Assembly: GCA_018676675.1 (NCBI GenBank)
Contig: JABHEG010000378.1
Location: 62,001 to 126,000 of the forward strand
Direction of reading: 5' to 3'
DNA length: 64,000 bases
From: Lentisphaerota bacterium
GTDB lineage: Bacteria; Verrucomicrobiota; Lentisphaeria; Oligosphaerales; JABHEG01
Both the position numbers and the translations under genes were made by a program. The notes under the pieces are model-generated. The model searched no databases and was not told the DNA's origin. It saw only the letters and a program-made list of their open reading frames with translations. Each line of letters begins with the position of its first letter. The first letter of the stretch is position 1. Of the stretch, positions 36,328 through 44,240 are shown piece after piece.

Positions 36328-37051
36328 GCGAGCATCGCGGGAAGGCGTCAGACTGCTGTTGACCCAGGAGTGTGGCCTCTGCGGTTACCCACCTGTGGAA
36401 AGAGACGCCGTTACGTCAATAGACCAGCACGCGCAACTCGACGCACTCGGGCGCGTATCGAGCTTGGCCAAGCGTTACGGCCTGTTCGTGGTCGTAGGGT
36501 TGATTACAGCGCACGGCCCGAAATTCCTCAACTCGGTCTGCCTCGTCAGCCCAGACGGTACAACGGGACGGATGTACCACAAACGGGCCCTCTGGGGTTG
36601 GGACATCCAGAACTACGTGCTCGGCGATGCTCACGGCGTGTATGAGGTCAATGGCGTCAGGGTGGGGTTGCGTATCTGCTATGAGGCCCGGTTTCCCGAG
36701 TACTTCAGGGAGCTTTTCCGAAAGCAGACCGACCTGGCGCTGGTCGCGCTTGCCAACGTGGGCGACGCCTCGCACCGTGGGCAGACCGATGTGTACAGGT
36801 CGCATCTGGTGAGCCGTGCGAGCGAGAATGCTATGTGGGTGCTCTCAGCCAACTCAGCGTCGCGCGTCCAGCTCGCCCCGTCCTGCCTGATCGATCCCGA
36901 CGGGAACGTCGTGGCGGAGTGCAAAGCTGACCAGGAGGACATGCTTGTTGGGAGTATCAGCATTTGCGAGCCCGGTTTCGGCAGGAAGGGGCGCATTGCG
37001 CTGTCCAGAACGTTGAGCGGCATGGACAGCGCTGACACGGCGAAGGGCTAG
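36239..37051 (+). CDS. Carbon-nitrogen hydrolase (nitrilase superfamily)
   Basis: A 270-residue cytosolic amidase or nitrilase-like enzyme. The catalytic triad is complete: E44 (T-Q-E-C-G), K115 (Y-H-K-R-A-L-W-G) and C147 (R-I-C-Y-E-A-R-F-P-E). C147-Y-E is the family's nucleophile elbow. The start is TTG at 36239 with GGGAG 9 bases upstream; no ATG fits the conserved N-terminus. It is followed after 10 bp by a palindromic repeat. Substrate (amide, nitrile, carbamoyl amino acid) cannot be told. Nothing in the context points to nitrogen metabolism. Confidence 0.92.
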   Translation: MAKSLTVGAFQFAGSEDIAANLAALERGITRASREGVRLLLTQECGLCGYPPVERDAVTSIDQHAQLDALGRVSSLAKRYGLFVVVGLITAHGPKFLNSVCLVSPDGTTGRMYHKRALWGWDIQNYVLGDAHGVYEVNGVRVGLRICYEARFPEYFRELFRKQTDLALVALANVGDASHRGQTDVYRSHLVSRASENAMWVLSANSASRVQLAPSCLIDPDGNVVAECKADQEDMLVGSISICEPGFGRKGRIALSRTLSGMDSADTAKG

Positions 37052-37061
37052 TAGATACCAG

Positions 37062-37130
37062 GGGCGCTTGGGGTCAGTCACCCCATCCTATTTGCTTTTT
37101 AGGCGCCTCAAGAAGCAGATCAGATGACTG
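37062..37130. repeat. Palindromic repeat family B, copy 1
   Basis: Contains GGGGTCAGTCA, then ATCCTATTTGCTT, and on the other arm AAGCAGATCAGATGACTG. The two arms pair imperfectly (CAGTCATC...TTGCTT against AAGCAGAT..GATGACTG). A second copy in the same orientation lies at 38028-38091. The style is that of REP-like palindromes mobilised by RAYT/Y1 transposases, but no such gene is in the window. Confidence 0.8.
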
Positions 37131-37170
37131 CCCCCGCCCCCTGCAGAGTTGGCGCCAGAATGGCAATGGC

Positions 37171-37941
37171 ATGAACATTCCCTATGATCTAGAGAATCCC
37201 AAGAAGACGTATGAACTTTCCAACAAGTATAGGGAAATATCCGGGATATGCCCATTGCAGGGGCTCAATTCCCTGGCCTTTGTGGAAGACGAGGCAGTCC
37301 GAGTCCACCGGTTCGATCTATCCTCCGAGAAGATCACGAAGTACGCAAAGCACGGAGCCCGAGATTCAGAAGACATCACAATTCTCGGCAACACTGCTTA
37401 TATACTGACTGCGGGCAAACACCCCGCAATCTATCGGGTTGCCGACTACACTGGCAGATCGCCGCAGTGCCATCGACACGATCTGAACCTGAACGAGGAG
37501 TACGATCCCGAGGGGCTATGCCACGACGCCAAGGGAGACCGCCTACTCATTGCTTGTAAGGGCTCTCCGACCAAGGGCGACACGGGAAGAGGAGTGTTTC
37601 CTTTCGACATTCAGTTGGGGAGACGAGCAAAGTCGCCGGTTCTTACCATAGATTGCCAAGGCTTCTTGGGTGAAGGTGAGAGTACATTCAACCCATCAGG
37701 AATTGCAGTTCATCCTATAACGAACGACGTCTATCTGATCGGCACGAAGGGAACTAGAATGATCGTTTGCTGCGGATGGGACGGGAGAGTCAAAGGAGCT
37801 GCGAGATTGGATAGGGATCGGTTTGAACAGCCAGAAGGAATAGCGTTTGCGGAATCTGGCGAGTTGATTGTGTGCAGTGAAGGCGCCAAGGGCAAAAAGG
37901 GGAAAAAGGCGAGTATATTCGTGTTCGCCTTTGTTCAGTAA
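37171..37941 (+). CDS. SdiA-regulated-like beta-propeller protein, lower GC than surroundings
   Basis: A 256-residue protein without signal peptide. The strings D-S-E-D-I-T-I-L-G-N-T-A-Y-I-L-T-A-G, Y-D-P-E-G-L-C-H-D and F-N-P-S-G-I-A-V-H-P resemble SdiA-regulated/esterase-like six-bladed propellers, which bind or cleave small ligands but are mostly uncharacterised. Base and codon use stand out: it uses ATA, AGG, AGA and TAT often, unlike the rest of the window, and its base composition is visibly lower in G+C. It sits between two direct copies of palindromic repeat B. This points to acquisition by transfer. The start ATG 37171 has no good ribosome site. Confidence 0.75.
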   Translation: MNIPYDLENPKKTYELSNKYREISGICPLQGLNSLAFVEDEAVRVHRFDLSSEKITKYAKHGARDSEDITILGNTAYILTAGKHPAIYRVADYTGRSPQCHRHDLNLNEEYDPEGLCHDAKGDRLLIACKGSPTKGDTGRGVFPFDIQLGRRAKSPVLTIDCQGFLGEGESTFNPSGIAVHPITNDVYLIGTKGTRMIVCCGWDGRVKGAARLDRDRFEQPEGIAFAESGELIVCSEGAKGKKGKKASIFVFAFVQ

Positions 37942-38487
37942 ACGATGCTGGCGGGGCAGACGTATCCCTGATTACGTGCGTGTCCAGGCCATGTCCTAGG
38001 CCGACTTACACTCATGGGTGAGAATGAGGGCGCTTGGGGTCAGTCATCCTATTTGCTTCCTAGCCGCCTCAAGAAGCAGATCAGATGACTGACGCCGCCC
38101 CCCTCCCAACCAAGGAACGGTTTCTGGTGGGATTTGGCAACCCGACTCAGTGACGCGAGGCCGGGGGATTGAAGTGCCCCGTCAGGGCACAATGTGGATG
38201 GGGACACAGGCCCCCGGGCGATGCCCGGGCTGCGTTGCCTATCACCCGCTTTGGGGAGAGGGAGCAAGAACACCAGAGGTGAATGAGCCAGATCCACGGG
38301 ACCGTCGAAGCGCCGGACCCGTGATCTACGCGTTGGGGCGACCACGAGACGATGCCAGAAAAGGACCGGGACAAGCAGAACTCCCCCCTGACACCCCCGA
38401 GCTCCAGCTCGGCTATCTTCCCCTTCCGCCCGGAGCGCGGGATATCCCGGGGTTGCCCGGAAGACCACCTGTGTCTATGCGCGGTTC
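37942..38487. other. Intergenic region with repeat B copy 2 and hairpins
   Basis: About 545 bp. Besides the repeat at 38028-38091 it has two small hairpins: TGCCC-CGTCA-GGGCA near 38174-38190 and CCCGGGC-GAT-GCCCGGG at 38213-38229. The minus-strand frame of 139 codons here has no ribosome site or family match and is set aside. Confidence 0.55.
38028..38091. repeat. Palindromic repeat family B, copy 2
   Basis: Direct repeat of 37062-37130 with four bases missing near the start (CACCCCAT against CAT) and a few substitutions. The arm AAGAAGCAGATCAGATGACT is identical in both copies. Confidence 0.85.
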
Positions 38488-41400
38488 TCAGTCCTTGCTA
38501 GTCACGATCCCCGCCCCAGCCCAGTTGACCATATCCTGGGCAATGCCATCGCCGGCATCGTCAATGACGAGAGTCATCTGTCGACTGTCGGGAGGAATGG
38601 CAACGTCCACCGGACATGGTGTGTCGCCGCCCCTCAGAATCGGCGACGTGAACACCGTCTTGCCATCGATCTCAACGATCGCCCGAATACTGCCCGTCCG
38701 GCCCTGCATCTCATCGATCCCTACCAAGGACACAAACCGCCTGTAGGCCGGCTTGAGTTCGTAGGTGACCCGGGACTTCGCGTGTACGCCCAGAGCCTTC
38801 CGAAACGTCTTCCCCCCCAGTCGGCATGGCTTCTTGGCAGCATTGCGGTCCATCATCACCTTACTCCAGCCCACCGATCCCTTGCTGTACTTGAGGTCAG
38901 AGATAAACAGCGATGGTGTTGGCAGGGGCGCACCGGAGACTGCCGCCCCCGGAGCACTGACCAATCCGCCTTTGTCCCGCAACCGGATGCGATACCAACA
39001 GGCTTCCTTCGGGGCTTTGGTGTCGGTAAAGACGGTCGATCTACGGTCGGACACGACATGAACAGCTGAGAAGTCGCCGTCGGCAGATCCACTACGCAGA
39101 ATCTCAAGCCCAGTCACATCGTCCTCGATGGTCCCCTGCCATCGCAGTGTCACCCCGGATGTATCACCGAACGCGAACAGCGCAAGATCATTCCTCGGCG
39201 GCGTGTTCGCCGGGACGCGAGCCTCAAGTGGTGATGGTTGGCCCACTCGCCCCGTGCCGTCCACAGCCTGGACCTGGTAAACCATCGTCTGCCCAGAGGC
39301 AGGATCACGATCTACAAAGTGGCACGTCGCCGCGGGAACGTCACCAATCAGCGCCGCTTCACCATCCCCCTTCACCGTCCGCAGGACGCGATAACTGATC
39401 ACGCTGCAGTCATCCGACGCGGGCCCCCACGTCAGCGACATCCGGTAGCTCCTGGCGTCGGCGACACGCAACTCCGGGGCAATGCCCGGAGCTTGAGCAT
39501 CGGGAACGACCCGCACGAACGCCGGGGCATAGGGGGCGCGTATCGTGTTGCCATCACCATCCCTTAGTTCGACGGAGTAGACGAAGGGAGTGGTCGTCAA
39601 CTCCCCGGAAAATGTGAACGCCAGCGAACCGGCTCCGGAACGTTCCAGCGGCACCACGGTCGAGCTCTCATCCCCGTCATGGCGATATCGACAGACGCCG
39701 CTGACCGCAGTACCCGAACGCAATCGTGCGTCGGTTAGAGCGTAAGGCTGCCCGGATCGCACATAGTCGGGAGCCCGGAACACGACCCGGTCGTCATAGC
39801 CCCCGCTGAGCGCGACATGCTCAGCCAGGACCTCGATTCCGCAAAGCAATGGCGGACGCCCTTGTCCGGGAGTAGATGGACGCAGATCCAAACGCAACAC
39901 ATCACGAACATCGATGCCAGTGAACTCGGTCATGACCGGCCTCAAAGGACCACCCGCGGCTTTGACGATGTCGAATGCCTTCAGAAGCGTCTTCCCCTGA
40001 AGAGACACGTCGAAAACACGTTCTCCGACACCGGCGTCTGCGAGTTCCGCAAAATGAAGCCTGACCATGAATGGCCGGGGTTCCGGCGCGGGATCCAGCG
40101 GCTCTATGGCGGCATCCGGCAGGGCAGCCGTGAGCGCGTTGTTGGTGAAGGCCTGCACGGTTCTTCCTGCCCCCGCCGGAGCCGATTGCACCACAAGCTG
40201 GAGAGAGAGACTGGTAATCCCCTCAAGGCCCGAGGCAGCCACCCAGTCCGGGCCGGCAGCGCGTCCGCTGGCGCCGGCTCCGAGCTGCGACGAATGATGG
40301 CGAAGGAGTTTCGGCTGGTCGGTGGTCACGCTGACCGGCAGATCCGGAGAAGGCCCTCCAGCACTGGGGACCTCAAGCCACAGTGTCCCCTGAGCGTCAC
40401 GGCGATTCCCGGGAGCCGCCAGGTTGATGCCAACACGCTGGACGGGGGCCGGAAATTCCGGGGCCGGCAGGTGCTCGAAACTCCAACTCTCAATGGCAGG
40501 ATTCCGGGTGTCCTCGGCCTCCATATGGATGAGAGCGAAGGACGTTTGGTTCTGGTAGGAGCAGGTACATGTCCGGGTGTAATCCGGCACATTGAGCACA
40601 CCGTCGGCAACAATCATGTTCGATGTGCACCCGGATTTGAAGCCTCCCACACTGACAGTGGCCATATCATTGGTCAAATCCACGTAACACCCCGACGCCG
40701 ATCGGAACGTTAGCAGGTTCTCGCTGGCAACAGCTGTATTGCATCCTTTGAACCGCACCCACCCCCAGGGGATTGTCGCCCCGGTAAGCGGGTGGCGGTC
40801 GACGCTCCGCCTGCCGGTGGGCAAGTCGTAGGTTGCGGCAGGCGTTGACCTCACGTTCGAGCCCCCGGTCTGGGTAATGATGCGATCGTGGTAGAGAATG
40901 CAGGGCCCGGCATAGGTGTCATCAATGCGCCACAGCTGTTTCCCCGTCTTCCCCTGGTATGCCACCATGCCCCGGCCGGTCTCGTCGCGGGCACGATCTC
41001 CCGCCCTCGCGCTTGCCTCCAGCAGCACATCGAATTCCTCAGAGTAGCCAAGCCAAGTGCCCGACACTCGGTCCTCCGAACGCCACAACTCACGTCCCGT
41101 ACGCACGTCCAAAGCAAGGACAGCTGCCGGGGCCTTCGGGGCAACGCCGCGGCGCCCGAGGAGACTCAGGCGGTGCGGCGAGAGCCCGTCGATGAGGAAC
41201 AGCTTTCCTTTGCCCGCAACGATCGCGTTGTGCCGGAAATTCCGAACAGCGGCCCGCTGCCAAAGCGGTTTGCCGGTGTGTCGGTCCAGCACGACGATGA
41301 ACCGGCTGCCCTCGCCAAAACGATTGTTATCAGCCGACACAACCCCCTTTTCACCGGCGGCAACCTGGAGAGGCGCCCCGCCCGCAATGAGCAGATCGTC

Positions 41401-44223
41401 ATGGACCCCGATATAGCCCCAGTTCGGCTCCGTGGTATCGCCAAGGGCAGGCAATCGCCATTCCTGCATCGTCTTGCCAGTCGCAGGATCAAGGACGAAG
41501 CACACCGGCCCTGCGACCAGGTAGACCGCATCCTCACTGATCACGAGGTTCGACCCAAAGGCGTTCGCGCCGGGGATGTGACGCTGGTTGTAGGTGCGGT
41601 CATGCGGGTCCGGGTTGAACGTCGCATTGTAGTACATGTTGAATGTATCCAGTTCAGTGAATTCCCGCCGCCACAAGGAACGTCCAGTGTAAACGTCACG
41701 AGCACTCAAGACACCGATCCCCTGAATGAACAGACGCCCGCCCGCAATCAGCTCCGAGGGACCGTGACCGTGACGAGGAAGAACATCTGTGTGCGACGTC
41801 CCTCCGAACCAGAGCAACCCAAGAGGAGGCCGGGGGCCATCGTCCTTGGAACAAACGGTGTTGGCCACATCGCCATACTGGTGGGTCCATGAAGCGGCGC
41901 CCGGCAACGCTCCCGGGCGCCTGATGACAGCGACTCCCTCGGCAACCGCCGTCGTGCACTCCTGCCCAAGCTTGGACGCCGCACGCTTGAGTAGACGCGT
42001 GCTCGCCTCGACAGTTGTGCTCCCCGCCGGGAAGCAGGCGACGCCGCCGTAAGGACGCAGGCAGTCAAACGAGTTGGCGAGTGCCCCCGGGGCCCCAAGA
42101 CTGGCCGAGGCACTGCTCTCGGACGTCATCAAGCTGGCCAGGTACTTGGGAAGCCGCGCAGACGCAATGTCGCCTGGCACCACCGAGAGCCGGCGCCCGT
42201 AGATCCCGGCAGCCGTCCACTTCTGCCTGAGAAAGGCGATCTTGGCAGGATCCGACTCCAGCACGATGACGTTGAGTTCGCTCTGCCTGACCAATTCCTC
42301 AGCCAGGCCTCCCGTTCCGGCCCCCAACACGATGCAGTAGCCACCGGGCCGCTCGGCAGCTTTGAGCAGCTGCTCGGCCTGGGAGCGCCATTCAGTGCTC
42401 GCCACGTCAGTGTCAGTGCCGGCAGCGTCGATCTGAGTTGGGTCCGCTGTCGCTGAGCCAAAACAGGCAATCTGCCCTTCGCGGGTGGACACAAACAGCT
42501 TGCCGTTAGCGGCAATGGCACTCCAGGGCGTCCCGCTGATAGAGGCCTGCCAGGTCAGTGCGGTTCCAGCCCCTCCGAATGCCAGGATGGGATCCAAAGA
42601 GAAATCGCTGCTTCCCGTCCCGGTGTTGTGGCCCTCGATGGCCAGAACATTGGCGCCGTCGCGCAGGAGTTCGCCTGCCTCCTCAAGGAGGAAGGCTTCA
42701 TGCCCTTGAGCTTCGTGGTTCTTTATCCCACTGGCCTCAGTTCCAGCCCCTTCCTTCACCCCCACGCGAAGGACCTCGGTCCCGTTGAGATAGGCGATGA
42801 ACGCGTCGTCGTAGTTTATCTTGAGCTCAAGTTCAGCATCCGGCCTCTCCGTCTCAAGCGTGAACTCCTTCCGGACATAGACCGTGGTGTAACCACCTTT
42901 CATATCCGGGAGAACGGTCGTATCATCTCCATCTCCGTACCCGAATCCGGCAACTCCCTCCTTCCAGGATGATGCATCAAAAGCCAAATCAGTCCACGCC
43001 CCTTCCGGATGCTTCCCGGCCAGATAGGACCAGGTGCTGTGGGCAGGAATCAGAGCATCTGCCGAGGCAGCCCCCGGACGGCCCATCGTCCCGATCAATC
43101 CCGGACCTCCGACCACAATCTGAGCCCCGCTGCTGAGGAGAAGCCTGTCGACTCCCTCGGGGGCGGGTTGGCTCCACTCCTGCCTCAAACTGCCACGGCG
43201 GCGCTTTGCGCCCTTGGCGTCCTCATACTCCCTCCACTTCACGGACAGGGCATGCGCTTTGATTACGCCTTTCCCGTCAAGCCCGACCACGGTCTCCGCG
43301 GCCACAATCCCAATAGGAATCCCCCCAATCTTGCTCCCGCCAGCCAGGTCGTAAGCCGCATTATCGACCAGAAAACAATCACCGGCTACCGCCACCGCAT
43401 AGCCGCCATTCTTGTCGTTGATGTTGTAGTAGAGCAGTTTCCCGGTCCTGCGATCAAAGACAGCTGGAACAGATCGCCCTCCCGGCACAACCAGAAAATC
43501 ACCGACCGCCGCCAGGTGTCCCTGAGGAGCAACTCCGGCAAAGGCCGGACTGCTGTGCGGCTGCAAGATGAAATCAGAGCCACTTCCACTGTTCTGCCAG
43601 ACAACGTCGCCGCTCTCTGCGGACACCGCATACACAAAGATCCCCATGAACGGCCAGATCCCGGCTGCGAAGTAGACGTTCCCATCAGCGACGACCGGAG
43701 CTCCTCGCGCCGGCCACATGGAAATCAACCGTCCGTTTCCAAGCAGCCGCCGCCCAGATGGCCCGCCGCGCAACTTCCACTGCAGTTCGCCAGTACGGAC
43801 GGCCAAACAGTACAGGTAGCCATCGTCTGACACGAAGAAAAGCCTGCCGTCAGCCACTGCCGGAGCGAAGCGCACAGGACCATCGGCGAAGAAACACCAG
43901 CGTTGCTCCCCGGTCACCGCATCGTGAGCTGTCACACAGTCACGAACCATCGACGGCACGAAGAGGAGACCATCCGCAACAATCGGTTCATATGAAAGGT
44001 CGAACTCCAGCTTATGCTGCTGGGGAGATGGCCAGCACGAGTCCGGTTTGGGGAACTGGATCGTCCACTGCAACGCCAGGTCCGGAGACAATTCTTCCGG
44101 CGTGTGAGCCGTCCGTCCGGGCGTGCAACGCCACATCGGCCAATCAGCTGCCAGCCCCACTGATCCCGCCGTCGTCATCCAAACCCCGATCAGCAAAGCG
44201 GCCAACTCACGATGGAATCGCAT
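38488..44223 (-). CDS. Exported 1911-residue propeller protein with methyltransferase-like, malectin, fibronectin-like and NPCBM domains (order A-M-B)
   Basis: Signal peptide about 1-26. Module A about 27-590 (L-I-S-M-W-P then V-V-A-D-G-N-V-Y-F-A-A-G), interrupted at about 392-552 by a galactose-binding-like jelly roll (A-Y-L-N-G-T-E-V-L-R-V). Module M about 610-770: V-L-G-A-G-T-G (632-638), E656, L-R-P-Y-G-G. A-S-W-T-H-Q-Y leads to module B about 778-1235 with C1161, C1179, C1199, C1219-T-C1221-S-Y. Then malectin-like (about 1370-1475), Ig/fibronectin III-like (about 1520-1770) and an NPCBM end (about 1775-1905). AAGGAGA is 5 bases before ATG. It follows the DUF4838 gene by 17 bp and ends the operon 53971-38488. 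Carbohydrate-binding surface protein; enzymatic role unproven. Confidence 0.85.
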   Translation of the reverse strand: MRFHRELAALLIGVWMTTAGSVGLAADWPMWRCTPGRTAHTPEELSPDLALQWTIQFPKPDSCWPSPQQHKLEFDLSYEPIVADGLLFVPSMVRDCVTAHDAVTGEQRWCFFADGPVRFAPAVADGRLFFVSDDGYLYCLAVRTGELQWKLRGGPSGRRLLGNGRLISMWPARGAPVVADGNVYFAAGIWPFMGIFVYAVSAESGDVVWQNSGSGSDFILQPHSSPAFAGVAPQGHLAAVGDFLVVPGGRSVPAVFDRRTGKLLYYNINDKNGGYAVAVAGDCFLVDNAAYDLAGGSKIGGIPIGIVAAETVVGLDGKGVIKAHALSVKWREYEDAKGAKRRRGSLRQEWSQPAPEGVDRLLLSSGAQIVVGGPGLIGTMGRPGAASADALIPAHSTWSYLAGKHPEGAWTDLAFDASSWKEGVAGFGYGDGDDTTVLPDMKGGYTTVYVRKEFTLETERPDAELELKINYDDAFIAYLNGTEVLRVGVKEGAGTEASGIKNHEAQGHEAFLLEEAGELLRDGANVLAIEGHNTGTGSSDFSLDPILAFGGAGTALTWQASISGTPWSAIAANGKLFVSTREGQIACFGSATADPTQIDAAGTDTDVASTEWRSQAEQLLKAAERPGGYCIVLGAGTGGLAEELVRQSELNVIVLESDPAKIAFLRQKWTAAGIYGRRLSVVPGDIASARLPKYLASLMTSESSASASLGAPGALANSFDCLRPYGGVACFPAGSTTVEASTRLLKRAASKLGQECTTAVAEGVAVIRRPGALPGAASWTHQYGDVANTVCSKDDGPRPPLGLLWFGGTSHTDVLPRHGHGPSELIAGGRLFIQGIGVLSARDVYTGRSLWRREFTELDTFNMYYNATFNPDPHDRTYNQRHIPGANAFGSNLVISEDAVYLVAGPVCFVLDPATGKTMQEWRLPALGDTTEPNWGYIGVHDDLLIAGGAPLQVAAGEKGVVSADNNRFGEGSRFIVVLDRHTGKPLWQRAAVRNFRHNAIVAGKGKLFLIDGLSPHRLSLLGRRGVAPKAPAAVLALDVRTGRELWRSEDRVSGTWLGYSEEFDVLLEASARAGDRARDETGRGMVAYQGKTGKQLWRIDDTYAGPCILYHDRIITQTGGSNVRSTPAATYDLPTGRRSVDRHPLTGATIPWGWVRFKGCNTAVASENLLTFRSASGCYVDLTNDMATVSVGGFKSGCTSNMIVADGVLNVPDYTRTCTCSYQNQTSFALIHMEAEDTRNPAIESWSFEHLPAPEFPAPVQRVGINLAAPGNRRDAQGTLWLEVPSAGGPSPDLPVSVTTDQPKLLRHHSSQLGAGASGRAAGPDWVAASGLEGITSLSLQLVVQSAPAGAGRTVQAFTNNALTAALPDAAIEPLDPAPEPRPFMVRLHFAELADAGVGERVFDVSLQGKTLLKAFDIVKAAGGPLRPVMTEFTGIDVRDVLRLDLRPSTPGQGRPPLLCGIEVLAEHVALSGGYDDRVVFRAPDYVRSGQPYALTDARLRSGTAVSGVCRYRHDGDESSTVVPLERSGAGSLAFTFSGELTTTPFVYSVELRDGDGNTIRAPYAPAFVRVVPDAQAPGIAPELRVADARSYRMSLTWGPASDDCSVISYRVLRTVKGDGEAALIGDVPAATCHFVDRDPASGQTMVYQVQAVDGTGRVGQPSPLEARVPANTPPRNDLALFAFGDTSGVTLRWQGTIEDDVTGLEILRSGSADGDFSAVHVVSDRRSTVFTDTKAPKEACWYRIRLRDKGGLVSAPGAAVSGAPLPTPSLFISDLKYSKGSVGWSKVMMDRNAAKKPCRLGGKTFRKALGVHAKSRVTYELKPAYRRFVSLVGIDEMQGRTGSIRAIVEIDGKTVFTSPILRGGDTPCPVDVAIPPDSRQMTLVIDDAGDGIAQDMVNWAGAGIVTSKD

Positions 44224-44240
44224 CAAAGTCTCCTTCTAAT

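Noticed and set aside
38049..38468. Minus-strand open frame of 139 codons
   Set aside because: It starts inside the non-coding repeat region, has no ribosome site and no family, and contains the hairpins noted above.
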